64,000 nucleotides of DNA from Sepiola atlantica (GCA_963556195.1 OY744525.1:63198133-63262132); one strand, 5' to 3'. Shown: positions 35,434-47,190, counted from the first letter of the stretch. Notes: generated by a model from the letters alone, not told the origin. Made by a program: numbers and translations.

Positions 35434-35437
<4 letters not shown>

Positions 35438-35439
35438 AT

Positions 35440-36050
35440 TGAGTACAGTCTTCACTGGCCTTCTATGTGAAACAGGCGTCAAAAGAGATCCGAGTCTGTG
35501 CCGACTTCTCGGCGGGGTTAATGATGCACTCAAAGACTATCACTATTCTTTACGAAGCCGGAAGAAATTTTCGCGAAACTAAATGAAGGATTTTTTTTTT
35601 TGTAAATAGACTTCAGTGACGAATATCTTCAAATACCGGTAAAGGAAGAATGTTCTAAGTTGCTCTATATCAAGACCCATCATGGGTTGTACAAGTTCGA
35701 ACGTCTACCGTTCGGGGTTAAGGTCATGCCGGCAATTTTCCAACAAGTAATGGACATCATGCTGAGCAATCTTGACTTCGCAGTTGCCTATTTGGACGAC
35801 ATATTAATGAATAGCCAAAATGTAGAACAGCACAGCCAACATGTTCATAAAATCTTCTCAAGAATTCAGAAGTAAAAGAATCCAAATGTGACTTCTTCAT
35901 GAAGAAGATTAAAAACTTGGGTCACATTATCAACAAAGATGACAGAAGGCCAGACCGCAATCAAGAACATGCTAGCACCCGAAAATGCCTCTTCCTTACA
36001 ACATTTCTTAGAACTGGTAAACTAATACCAAGTGTTCATACCTAATTCCA
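35440..36050 (+). pseudogene. Ty3/gypsy-type pol (reverse transcriptase) relic
   Basis: Frames in succession: KEIRVCADFSAGL (about 35480-35520; the RxCxDYRxLN region), NDALKDYHYSL, then IDFSDEYLQIPV (catalytic D, motif A; starts about 35608), FERLPFGVKVMPAIFQQVMD (motif B), AVAYLDDILMNS (35785-35815, motif C) and, after frameshifts, LGHIINKDDRRPD and SSLQHFLELVN. That is the classic order in Ty3/gypsy RT. At least three frameshifts and stops; no protease, RNase H, integrase or LTR visible. This is an LTR-retrotransposon fragment of host genome type, non-functional. Confidence 0.9.
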
Positions 36051-36054
36051 GCAG

Positions 36055-37800
36055 ACAGACCTGACAGTCGGACCGAGCAGTCTTGCTGATAACCCTCTCA
36101 TTTGTATATTTTTTGTATTACTGTTCTTTGTTAATATATTTGTATACTCAGTTCCTCTCTTATGTCTTTATTTCTGGCCCCTAACAAGGCCACAACATAT
36201 ATAATATTATGTATATTATAAATGTGAAAGTTTTTTTTCTCTATTTATCTAGACTATACTCATATCAAAAGACGTTAAGCTTATTTAATTCAGTTTTGCA
36301 TTTATATATTATCAAGCACATTATATATACCCAATAGAAAAATGCCAAAACACAAGACGCTTCGTTTGAATAATAATTTTATAAACACTCTCCAATAAAT
36401 CAATATTAACCACAATTCATTTCTATTTTTGTACTACACTTTCCTTACATAAATCTAATACCTTTATTAATATTAATATTATTAGTAGTAGTAATAGTAA
36501 TTACAACGATTTAATGAACAACGTTTAATATTCAAAATGATTATTTTGAAATTCGAAAGCAAACTTCCGGTTTTTATATTTGTTGTTGACGACGACAACG
36601 ATGCTGCTGCTCCCCCTCATTCCCTCTCCTTCTATCTCGCCACGCCACGCCACGCCACGCCACGCCAAATGTTCTTTTTTATTGTTTTTAAAAAGACTAG
36701 CATAATCGCCCAAGCAAATTGAATTCTTTTTTCTATTCATTTATTTCTTATTTAAACGATAAAGAAATGTGTATCAAAATTACCAAATTATTAATATTTA
36801 TCTATTTCATGAATAAATGCGAAAGTTTTTGTCCCGTGTTTATAAGACACTTACGAATGAAATTGGATAAGCGTAGCCATGAAGTCCTACTCGTTTTGGG
36901 AGAAAAAGAAGGGGGATCATACAATTTTGACAACTAATCTTTGTTTGTGGGTTCGATAGTCATACCTTTTGTCCAAAATACTCTGAACTTACTCTACGCT
37001 AGATGTTCTCACCAAAATACCGCATTCACACTATGACTTAATCCTTACTTACTTTGCGAAGCGATAACGAGCTGGAAACATTTTTATTTTGCTATTGTTA
37101 GAGACAAATTCTGTGCGTTATTCTTTTGCGGGGTCCCCTTTTTTTAGGTGATTACGTGTAGTTGTACGACCTTGCCAGTCGTACTTAGGGTTAGTATTAA
37201 AATATATATTAGTTAACTGATCTAATAAGTTAGAATTACCCTAAAAAGTAGAATCTCATTTTTTAAGTGGGTGGATAATTTAGCTAAGGGTGTTAATCTA
37301 CAAATTTACCAACGTTTGTTGTTAATTTTTAAATTACAAAAAAGACTAGATACACATTCAAAAAAATCGTCATTAAGGTTTTATTTTTTATTTACTGTCT
37401 TTAATGATAAAAGCGAAAAATACAAAGTTAGTGTTTTAAATTACTCAGGAATATATCATTCTTTTATTTGATTAATTGACGCTCTGATTTTGACGATTGT
37501 CAAGAATAATCAACAGAATGAAAAAGGGCGTAAAAAAACAAATAGTCAACAAATAATTGTTACCAAAGGCAATAAAACTTACCTTTTTACACACTTGCCT
37601 GATTTTTTGTGTGTTAATGTATTTTAAAGCGTTTTTTGTTTCAATTAAAAAGTTCGGTCAAATATATTACGTTAAACTAGAAAAACAAAGATGTTTCTCA
37701 ATCGATCGCCGACCGTCTACGAAGTCTAAGGATATTTGTGTGTACTTTTCTCCTTTGAATTACGTAAAAAGTTAATTTTAAATAGGCCCCCTTTGTTAGG
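36055..37800. other. AT-rich DNA, no gene recognised
   Basis: Includes a pentanucleotide tract CCACG x6 at 36639-36667. Overlapping short frames show no motif. Confidence 0.4.
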
Positions 37801-37805
37801 ATTTG

Positions 37806-37845
37806 AAACCGACGGTACCGATGTTGTTTTGATCTTCTGTAAAAC

Positions 37846-37900
<55 letters not shown>

Positions 37901-37945
37901 TAAAGAATAATTAGTACAACATTCGTACCGTCGGTTTCAAGCACA
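37806..37945. repeat. Short inverted repeat around (TA)n
   Basis: TTGAAACCGACGGTACcGATGTTGT on the left and its inverse ACAACATTCGTACCGTCGGTTTCAAG on the right flank ~22 TA units (37850-37897). Another palindrome with a TA core. Confidence 0.75.
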
Positions 37946-38187
37946 GAAGGACTTAGCCACCCGGCTCTCTTCAGCTTCTGTTGTCATCTGTTCCGGAAAT
38001 GTGAAGTCACGTGTCACTCGCGTTTGGACGTGTTATTTGCTTAGAGTGTTATGTATGTTTTTTTAAATTTAGTGTAAGGAAGGTTTAATAAGGTTTGAAA
38101 AAAAGGGGGGAAGGGTGAAAAGTAACAGTTGAGATTTAAACCGGAGAAGATTTTAAGAGATATAAAAAATTAAAAAATTAAATAATA

Positions 38188-38412
38188 TTTACATACTATG
38201 CAATTAAGATGTCATCATATGGTACCCGGGTTTCGCATAATTAACCTCTACCAGCTCATAAAACTATGCACGTTAATGGGTTTGAACATTAATCGACCAT
38301 CAACGTGAAGAACAAGGATCCGAAAGACTGCATAGTTTTTGAGCTAGCAGGGGTTTAATGTCGCGAAATCCGGGTACCGTTCGATGGAATCTTAATTGTA
38401 TCGTATGTAAAT
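38188..38412. repeat. Fold-back element with ~85-bp arms
   Basis: Left arm ACATACTATGCAATTAAGAT...GGTACCCGGGTTTCGC...AGCTCATAAAACTATGCA pairs with right arm TGCATAGTTTTTGAGCT...GCGAAATCCGGGTACC...ATCTTAATTGTATCGTATGT. Spacer ~55 bp. Both arms carry several substitutions. Typical MITE/fold-back architecture; family unknown. Confidence 0.75.
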
Positions 38413-38601
38413 AAGATACCCATATACAGCTCCTGTATTACAATCGAGCACTCTGAGTTTTTCCCCACTGGCACTATATATATACATTCTATCCTGTCTG
38501 TATTTATATCTACTGTGCCTTCCCTGCTTAACTTTTTCTCTCTTCTCCCCTTTGTCCTACAACCTCGCATTTATTTGGCATGCATCTTTGTACTTAATAA
38601 T

Positions 38602-39062
38602 AGGGGTGGGACGTAATGGGTGAAAATTTCAGATTCATGCAAGTAGTATTTTTTGTGTTCATTTATACATAAATAACACTAAACAATCAAACATTTTGAA
38701 AATTTTGCAAAATTCAGAAGGTGCAGGCCAAAAATAGCCGTTAGGGCTCCACGGGACTCAAAATCCATCATTTTTCGGTGAAAAAGTGGTTTCATGCGAC
38801 ATTGCAGGTCCTAAAACATCCTCAAAAGCTATGAATGGATATAAATGGTTAAATCTGATATAGTACTTTAATTTAGGACCATTTTCAGGCTGTGAAAGGG
38901 TTTTCATGAATGTAAAATAGCCAAAAACTATTGGCCTGCACCTTCTGAATTTTGCAAAATTTTCAAAATGTTCGATTGTTTAGTGTTATTTATGTATAAA
39001 TGAACACAAAAAAATACTACTTGCATGAATTTGAAATTTTCACCCATTATGTCCCACCCCTA
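38602..39062. mobile_element. Non-autonomous hAT-like MITE
   Basis: 461-bp element with ~145-bp terminal inverted repeats beginning AGGGGTGGGAC(G/A)TAATGGGTG and ending in the complement. TTAATAAT occurs directly outside both ends (38594-38601 and 39063-39070), an 8-bp target duplication. An 8-bp duplication plus AGGGGTGGG termini fit the hAT superfamily. The centre has no transposase frame, so movement would need an autonomous partner. Arms differ at very few sites, so it is fairly young. Confidence 0.85.
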
Positions 39063-39202
39063 TTAATAATCAAAACCAGTATTTACTTTGAAGTATTTTA
39101 ATGAATAATGACGAAATATTAGTTGTGCACATGATTTTGATTTGATTAGCTTTTGTATCTGTGCAGTTACTTTTAAAAATTATCTCAACACACAAACACA
39201 CA

Positions 39203-39231
39203 CGCATATATATATATACACACACATACAC

Positions 39232-39286
<55 letters not shown>

Positions 39287-39288
39287 AG
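39203..39288. repeat. (CA)/(TA)/(TG) compound microsatellite
   Basis: ACACACAT tracts, then (TA)n with one TTTATA interruption, then (TG)n; nearly self-complementary as a whole. No gene in 39300-39570. Confidence 0.85.
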
Positions 39289-39579
39289 TGTGTCATTATT
39301 TTCTTTTCTTTTTAAATCCATTCTTTATGCTTTCTACCTCTTTCAAATCCCTACCTACCAACCTTCCATACCTTGCAGCAGATTTTCAAAGTCAGCTTGA
39401 TAAGCTTTGAAATATGATTTCCTCTTCTTTCATCTCGATTAAAAAAATATATATATTTATTTATTTATTTCGCATTTCCTTTCAATAAATCTTTCTTAAA
39501 CAAAAACAAAAAAAAATCCTTTCACTTCATATCGAAGAATTCTCATTCTTCAACTCTCCAGAGGAAGTGCGAGAACAGC

Positions 39580-39650
<71 letters not shown>
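39580..39650. repeat. (TAA)n microsatellite
   Basis: About 23 TAA units; a poly-Leu minus frame is an artefact. Confidence 0.95.
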
Positions 39651-39653
<3 letters not shown>

Positions 39654-39897
39654 CAGTTGTTCGTCCCCTTTTTGCCAATACCGGAGCATTTCGGGTCGAA
39701 GTATTTTTATTTCTATTGATTTTGCATTACGTATTCGATCCAGCAACGCCCCCCTCCCACTCTAACACTCTCCCCCTTCAATGTCTTTTGTTTTCTCTTT
39801 GACGGTTTTGCAGTTTTGTAAATTCCATTCTAAAGAAAACCTCCCACAATATTGATATTTGTGCAGCAACGTTGTTAAGGATTTGATAACAAGAGGT

Positions 39898-39900
<3 letters not shown>

Positions 39901-39960
<60 letters not shown>
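39901..39960. repeat. (AAT)n upstream of LINE array
   Basis: About 20 AAT units directly abutting the first truncated LINE copy. Confidence 0.95.
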
Positions 39961-40306
39961 CATGACCCCCACCCCCCACACATATTTATGAAGGGTCGAG
40001 GAGGATGGAAAGACCGCTGAGGGAGAGCACTAACCAGACCTCCACTGAAAGAGTGCGGAGAGTACTGGGACCTTGGGGAGGCTTATTGCTACCCAAATCC
40101 CTGAGAAGACCCATTGTCGTTGCCAGCAAGAAATCAATGGTAAGCGGCTGTTGCGATAACACAAAGTCATTTGGAATAGTTAGCGAAAGAGGTAGAGAGT
40201 ACTGGAAATCTGGGGAGACTTGTTGTCACCCAGACTCTAGGGAACACCATTGGTTACTATCAGTGAGTAAAGACCTGTTTGAGAACTCCTAGTGAGTAAT
40301 AGTAAT
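39961..40306 (+). mobile_element. RLE-type LINE copy A (3' untranslated region only)
   Basis: Contains only the 3' UTR unit: GAAGGGTCGAGGAGGATGGA..., GGCTTATTGC, TGTTGCGATAACAC, CTGGGGAGACTTGTTGTCAC, AGACCTGTTTGAGAACTCCTAGTGAGTAA. The last bases pass into TAATAGTAATAAT, after which copy B begins. Same unit occurs at the 3' ends of copies B, C and D, after coding sequence, so it is LINE 3' UTR and not an independent SINE. Confidence 0.75.
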
Positions 40307-40884
40307 AATGGAGAAATTGGAATCAGAGAGAAGACTGAGACTATACAACTGACAGCAATGATAAAAACAGCTGAAATCTTAAGGAAAATCCTTGAATGCG
40401 GAAACCAAACTAACATAAACTGCGAATGCTAACAAGTAACATGGAAGTTGTAATAGAAATGATAAAAAGCATAGAAGACGACCACGTTAAAAAAAGAAAC
40501 TGAAACTGGAAAAATTACATAAACTTCTCCCCCCCCCCCAAAAAAAATCAATAAAACACAATGTGATGGCACCAGCCTCGGCCGATACCACACTAAATAG
40601 GTGTGAAGGGTCAAGGAGGATGGAAAGACCGAGGAGGGAGAGCACTAACCAAATATCCACTGGGAAGGCTTATTGCATCCCAAATCTCAGAGAAGACCAA
40701 TGGTCATTGCCAGCGAATAATCAATGGTAAACGGCTGTTGCGATAACGCAAAATCATTTTGCAATGGTTATCAAAAGAAGTGGGGAATACTGGAAATCTG
40801 GGGAGGCTTGTGGTCAATCAGACTCCAGGGACCACCACTGGTTACTATCAGTAAGCAATCACTGATGATGACCTGTGTGAGGAG

Positions 40885-40932
<48 letters not shown>

Positions 40933-40971
40933 AACAACAACAACAACAAAAACAACAACAATAACAATAAC

Positions 40972-41011
<40 letters not shown>
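40307..41011 (+). mobile_element. RLE-type LINE copy B (5'-truncated)
   Basis: Starts in the last ~30 codons of the ORF (GAGAAATTGGAATCAGAGAG...AAAACAGCTGAAATCTTAAG), then the C/A-rich junction, the 3' UTR unit (partly deleted near 40650) and a tail that is (TAC)~16 at 40886-40931, then AAC/AAT mixed and (AAT)~12 to 41011. Confidence 0.75.
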
Positions 41012-42925
41012 GAATCTTCAGCCAGGACATTCAAATGGAATTCGAAATGGAAAAGTGTGCACTGCTAGAGATGAAAAGGGGAAAACTGGAGATAACAGAA
41101 GGCATGGAACTGCCCAACTAAGAAGAGATGAGGGCGCTAAGTGAACAGGATAGCTATAAATATTTAGGAGTTCTGGAAGCAGACACCATCAAATCTACAG
41201 AAATTAAAGAGAAGATTGAAAAAGAATATTTGCAAAGAACAAGCAAACTCTTAGAAACGAAATTATATAGCAGAAATCAAATAAAATGAATAAACACCTG
41301 AGCACTATCACTAATAAGATACCCTTAGCCATTCATAGGCTGGACTAAAGAAGAACTCAGGCACCTTGACCAGAGGACTCGAAAATTAATGACCATGCAC
41401 AATGCACTACACCTAAAAGACGATATGGACAGACTCTATGTGAAAAGAAACGAAGGGGGAAGAGGACTTGGATATATCGAACACTGTGTGGAAGACACAA
41501 AAAATAGCTGGAGAAATACTTAACCCAGAACACAGAAAGGCTAATCCACCACAGTAAGAGCCACCATCATAATGATCAACTCAGGAAGCACCGAGACCAG
41601 AAACAAAAGATACAAGAAAATAAGAGTGGAAAGAAAAACAACTACATGGACGTTTCATAAGACTGACAAGATAAGAGACGCACGAAAACAGCTGAGCGTG
41701 GCTAAGAAAAGGACACTTGACAGAGAAACAAAATCTTTGCTTACGGCTGCACAGAACAGTGCGATTAGGACTAACTACATTAAAGCTAAAATAGATAAAA
41801 CCCAGGAAAACAGTAAATGCAGATTGTGCAGACAAAGAGACGAAACCTTAAATCACATAACAAGTGAATGTCCAATACTGGCCCCAAAAGAATACAAAAA
41901 TAAGCATGACTGCGTGAGGAAAGCAGTACACTGGGAGCTATATAAACAAATGTATTTCAAACACTCTAGCAAGTGGTACAAACATAAACCAGAAACAGTA
42001 CTCGAAAACGAAAAACACAAAATCCTTTGGGATATGGAGGTACAAACAGACGAACTCATACAAGCAAGGAGACTGGATGTCATAATAGTCAACAAGAAAG
42101 AAAAATCCTGCCAAATCATAGATTTTGCCATCCCAGCCGACAACAGGGTGAAGACCAAGGAGACAGAAAAACGAAGCAAATACACGGAACTTGCCATGGA
42201 ATTGAAAGGGACATGGAGTATGAAGAAAGTAAATATAATACCAATAATCGTAGGAGCATTAGGAACAGTCCTGAAGAACCTGGGAAAAAGACTGGGAGAA
42301 ATTGGAATCAAAGGGCAGACTGAGACCATGCAACAGACCGCAATGATAAAAACAGTTGAATCTTAAGAAAAATCCTTGAATGCGGAAACCTTTCCACATA
42401 AGGTAGGAAGACTAACCAATCACATGCAAGATGCAATAGGAAGAAAACAAAACTACATAAAGAGCCCCACAAGAACCAAAGGAACAGAAACTGCAAGAAA
42501 TGTTATAAACTACCCCCTCCCTTCCCCCCCCCCCCAAAAAAAAAAGTGATGGCACCAGCCCCGACTGATACCACACAAAACAGTTGTGAAGGGTCCAGGA
42601 GGATGGAAAGACTGAGGAGGGATAGCACTAAACAGACCTCCGCTGAGAGATTGCAGAGAGCACTGGGACATTGGAGAGGCTTATTGCCATCCAAATTCCA
42701 GAGAAGGCCAATGGTCTTTGCCAACGAGAAATCGATGGTAAGAGTCTGTTGTGATAACGCACATTCATTTGCAGTAGTTATCGAAACAGGTGAAGAGCAC
42801 TGGAAATTTGGGGAGACTTGTTGTCACTCAGACTCCAGGGAACACCGCTGGTTATTATCAGTGAGCAATCACTGATGACGGCCTGTGCGAGAACTCCTAG
42901 TGAGTAAACATAATAATAATAATAA
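41012..42925 (+). mobile_element. RLE-type LINE copy C (longest, R4/Dong-like)
   Basis: Begins immediately after (AAT)n, inside the post-catalytic RT region (QMEFEMEKCALLEMKRG, YKYLGVLEAD, WTKEELRHLDQRTRKLMTMH, GGRGLGYIEHCVED; stops at several sites), then the open frame 41572-42366, the C-run/A-run junction at 42520-42545 and the 3' UTR, ending in AACATAATAATAATAA at 42905-42925. A restriction-like endonuclease together with a TAA tail and TAA flank is what is known for R4/Dong-clade LINEs; clade assignment is inference. Confidence 0.8.
41572..42366 (+). CDS. LINE C-terminal zinc knuckle and restriction-like endonuclease (partial)
   Basis: 264-codon open frame, the downstream part of a longer ORF. 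CRLCRQRDETLNHITSEC (residues ~83-100) is CX2CX8HX4C, the knuckle that precedes the endonuclease of RLE-type LINEs. HKILWDMEVQTDELIQARR leads to LDVIIVNKKEKSCQIIDFAIPADNRV, the PD...(D/E)-type core; here the first P is L, though the D and IID remain. IIPIIVGALGTV and the C-terminal MIKTVES follow. In an active element this domain nicks target DNA to prime reverse transcription. The ATG is not a true start: homologous residues continue upstream through stops, so it is a relic. Confidence 0.8.
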   Translation: MINSGSTETRNKRYKKIRVERKTTTWTFHKTDKIRDARKQLSVAKKRTLDRETKSLLTAAQNSAIRTNYIKAKIDKTQENSKCRLCRQRDETLNHITSECPILAPKEYKNKHDCVRKAVHWELYKQMYFKHSSKWYKHKPETVLENEKHKILWDMEVQTDELIQARRLDVIIVNKKEKSCQIIDFAIPADNRVKTKETEKRSKYTELAMELKGTWSMKKVNIIPIIVGALGTVLKNLGKRLGEIGIKGQTETMQQTAMIKTVES

Positions 42926-43930
42926 CAGACATGACTGTGTGGGGAAAGCAGTACACTGTGAACTGTGCAAACAATTGAATTTCGAATATGCAGACAAATG
43001 GTACAAACATAAACCCGAAACACAAAATCCTCTGGGATATGAAAATTACAAGCAACGAGACCGGATGTTAAAATAATTTACAAGAAAGAAAAATCTTGCA
43101 AAATCGTAAACTTCGCCGTTCTAGCAGACAACAGAGTGAAGATCAAAGAAACGGAAAAACAAAGCAAATATACGGGACTAGCCAGAGAACTGAAAAGAAT
43201 ACCAATAATCGTAGGAGCTCTAAGAACAATCAAAAAAAAAATCTGGAAAAAAGACTGGGAGAAATTGGAATCAAAGGGATCATTAGTACCATACAAAGGA
43301 CGGTAATGATCAAAACAGCTGAAATCTTAAGAAAAATCCTCGAATGCGGAAACTAACCCGCATAAGCTACGCAGGGTAACCAGTCACATGGAATTTACAA
43401 CAGGAAGAAAACAAAACCACACGAAGAACACCACATCGCAAATTAATGGACAGAAATTGCAAGAAACACCATAAGCTCTCCTCCCCAGCTCCCCTTCCCG
43501 ATTCCACCTTACCTCCCCCCTCCACAAAAAACTGTGCCGGCCTAGGTTGACATCACATAAAATATTTGTAGAGAGTCAAGAAGGATAAGAAGACCGAGGA
43601 GGGACAGCACAAACCAGACCTCCATTTGAAGAGTGCGAAGAGTGTTGGGACCTTGGGGAGGCTTATTGCCACCCAAATCCCACAGACGACCAATGGTCCT
43701 TACCAGTGATAAATCAATGGTAAGCGATTGTTGCGATACCGCAAGGTTATTTGCGGTGGTTATCGAAAAAAGGTGGAGAATATTGGAAATCTGGGGAGAC
43801 TTGTTGTCACTCAGACTCCAGGGAATATCACCGGTTGTTGTCGATGAGCAATCACTGATGATGACCTGTGTGAGTACTCCTAGTGAGTACAAATAATGAT
43901 TAATAATAATAATAATGATAAATAATAAAT
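42926..43930 (+). mobile_element. RLE-type LINE copy D (5'-truncated)
   Basis: Starts directly after copy C's TAA tail at HDCVGKAVHCELCKQ (compare HDCVRKAVHWELYKQ in copy C at ~41907). It has internal deletions (KHKPET joined to QNPLGYEN), RPDVKIIYKKEKSCKIV with the PD intact but the later acidic residue replaced by N, then 3' UTR 43555-43888 and a TAA-rich tail to ~43930. Frameshifted; inactive. Confidence 0.75.
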
Positions 43931-44100
43931 GGCTTAAAAAGATTGACGAGACAATTTCGTTTTCAATTCTACAAAAGGCTTTCCTGTTAGGAACGGCGAA
44001 AGTGTTAAAGTACAGCTTGAATCTCTAAAATCAAAGGAATTGACTTGATGTTCAAAAAGAAAAATCCAACTAAAAACATCTAAATGTTGAGACTACTCTG

Positions 44101-44101
44101 A

Positions 44102-44179
<78 letters not shown>

Positions 44180-44180
44180 T
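44101..44180. repeat. (AAT)n microsatellite
   Basis: About 26 pure AAT units without an adjoining LINE copy; a potential target of the same element. Confidence 0.95.
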
Positions 44181-45539
44181 AACTGGGTATGTAGTATTTG
44201 AAATTTGTGCACTAAAATACGTTTAATACTTAATTTAAAAATAAAACCGATTCTTAGTCAAATCAAATTGGCAATCGAAATAGACGACATTTGCGAAGAT
44301 ATGGTCATTTCATAATTTCTTTTTAACATTCATCTCCCTTAAGCGAAATAATTGTGAGCTATAAATAATTTTTAAAAAAATGAAAATGTATTTAATATTA
44401 TTTTAAAAAGTTGTTGATAAGATGACGTCGCATGTTTTAAAGATTTCAACAAAGGGCAATATTTGTTTGGTTTTAAATTGTAAATAATATGAGCTCGTTT
44501 TTTTGTTTTGTTTTTCAGTGAAAATATTCATAGACCGGCGTTCCTTCCTTTTCGGCTTATACTTTCCTACCTACTCTCTTCTCATCTCAGCTTCTTCCTC
44601 GTTCCGCTTCCTCCTCTTCATAACATGTCACTTCCCCCTACAACACCCAAACCGGAAGTGTGCTCCTCCAACTTTCACCTCTCGGTGCATATTATTATAT
44701 ATACGTAATTTATGAATTACGGAAATGTTGGATACTTTTTTCTCGTGAACGTCTTAGCGACTTTATATGGATTCTCACGTGTGTACCATGTCTGGATCGC
44801 CATCCTCTTGTCTTCTTCATTATCTCGGAGCGAATGGATGTATTGATGAGTACAATCGACGGAAAATAATAAAAATATAATTGTTATAATTCAACAATCA
44901 CTATCACCGGCCGGGGTTGTAGGTTGCTTCATAAGTTCCAAGAACTTTACATTGTTTATTTCATTTTCCAGGTCGTTCATGTGGAGAGCAGTTCATGTAA
45001 ATATTTATATTTATATATTAATACTATTATTTCCCTCTTGTTACTGTTGTTTCTTTCGCCAATTTGATTTTGATTTCTTTTTCGTTCACAACTTCTTTAC
45101 TTTTTAGTAGCTGAACCCATCAACTGCTTTTAACTGACTATCACGAAAACCTTCTCTCTACCGAGATCTTATTAAAAAACTCAGAGCTTTGTAACTCTCG
45201 CCACATTTACTAAGGGAAGGTCGTCATAAAATTTCCATCTGTTCTTCCAAAGTCAATAATTATACATATAAACAAAAACGGGAATTTTACAAAACTTGGA
45301 AAAGAACTGGCGAAATAAATCAGTCTGAAACAATGTTTTGCTTTTTCTTTCTTTTTTTTTTTCGTTTCTATGTTTCGTAAAGAATCACGAAATTGATGCG
45401 TGTTGGCAGCAGAGTCTCAAGATGGATATTTTAATGCCAGGAAAGTTACCGTTTGTGGTGGCCAGGAAAAAGTGCCGTGATGCAAGATAACAGCTACAAA
45501 CCATATTCAGAACGCATTATTACAGCTCTATCTGTCTTC

Positions 45540-45540
<1 letters not shown>
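44181..45540. other. AT-rich DNA, no gene recognised
   Basis: Pyrimidine-rich stretch 44540-44690 gives overlapping Ser/Leu/Phe frames preceded by TTTTTCAG, but no motif or repeat supports an exon. Confidence 0.35.
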
Positions 45541-45544
<4 letters not shown>

Positions 45545-45596
<52 letters not shown>

Positions 45597-45995
45597 ATTT
45601 TATGAAGGCTTACCAAAGCATTCCTTTCAGGACACCAATGATCACCATTAAAGATTTTTTCTTACAAATATTATTTATTCAAATTAAAAGTTTATTTCTA
45701 TGTTTATTCTTTCTTGTGTTTTAATTTTAACTTTTATTTTTATTTTTTCCTCTTCTCTTCTTAAGTGACCTCAACTATTGCAACGCCACATTGTGTATTG
45801 TCGGTAGTTGAAACCCTTATTCCAGACATTTAATTTCCCTGGTGATCTACCAAGCAAGTACCTGCTTGGTAGTGACACACGTGTAGGAAAAAACTTTTAA
45901 TTTGAATAAATAATATTTGTAAGAAAAAATCTTTAATGGTGATCATTGGTGTCCTGAAAGGAATGCTTTGGTAAGCCTTCATAAAATCGCATATA
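45545..45995. repeat. (TA)n plus fold-back element with ~105-bp arms
   Basis: 45545-45592 is (TA)~24. GCGATTTTATGAAGGCTTAC, CAAAGCATTCCTTTCAGGACACC...TTCAAATTAAAAGTTT (45594-45700) is repeated inverted at 45888-45993, with essentially perfect pairing. The ~185-bp spacer contains an ACCAAGCAAGTACCTGCTTGGT palindrome. Near-identity of the arms points to recent origin or gene conversion. Confidence 0.85.
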
Positions 45996-46083
45996 AACGC
46001 TCTGTACTCTGTAATCGAATATCACCGAGCTTGTTTTTATTGGCACAACCCCGGTCTTCACTGAATGATCTATTTTAGAAGTG

Positions 46084-46235
<152 letters not shown>

Positions 46236-47190
46236 CAGTCATTTGAAACCTGTCTACGAGTCTGTGACAAATCTATATTAGTAATTATTTAAGTTTCAGT
46301 ATTTACTAACGATTAAATCTGCCTCCTCTCCCTCTTTCTTGAATTTGCTAATGTAGATCCAGTAAGCACCCCAAATTCTAAGGCCGTGTAGCCATTGCAC
46401 AAGAGTTTCGTAGTGAAAGAAGGAAGCCATGTTGGTGTTTTTATGTAAGTTTTCTTTTTAAATAATAATAATAAAACTTTATCCTGCTAGTCTCTCTCTC
46501 CTCTCTCTCTCTCTCTCTTGATTTCTCTAAGAAGTTCCTTTGTTCTCATTTGTAGAAAAGGCAGCGATGTGATTGGCTAATCAACATAGATGACTATCCA
46601 TAGGAAGGTAGCAGTGCTTAGCGTGAAACTTTCTTTTACCGTAAGGATAAATATGACTGGATAATAGTATGTAATCGATGAACTAGATTGGATTTACTTT
46701 ATATTTATGTGAAGAACACGAAATGAAAAGTTCCATAATTCAGTAAGCAGGCAGAATCAAATATCGATTTGACAGATGAAATGCTATTTAGTTCTGATGG
46801 CAGGATTTCCACAAGATAACCTTATATGAGTAATTTGTTACTATGCTTATTTGCCTTAACTAGTAATCCCGCAGTACGCAAATAAACCTATGGATTTTTC
46901 GTAAGCGACGTATTTTGATAATAGGACCGTTTACCCAATTCTTACTATGAAAATGTACAATGTTTATTATGTGGTAAACGTTTTAATAAACTATGCGAAC
47001 GTAAAACAATTTTAGTTTGAAATTAATCATGTTCATACTGTTTATTAACAAGTTTAAGAAATAATAAAATCCTATCGTAAAACAATAACAATTGTAAATT
47101 TTCTCAGTATTAATTTTCATAGGTAACATTACTATCATCTAACGACTGTAATTATGAAAATTCAAAAATCAAAGGCAGCAAGCCACAAAC
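46236..47190. other. Unassigned DNA
   Basis: A short (TC)n at 46490-46518; no gene recognised. Confidence 0.4.

Noticed and set aside
39543..39746. Poly-leucine protein
   Set aside because: Translation of (TAA)n complement.
41581..42329. Minus-strand frames opposite the LINE endonuclease ORF
   Set aside because: Shadows of the plus-strand ORF, whose motifs (CX2CX8HX4C and endonuclease core) identify it.
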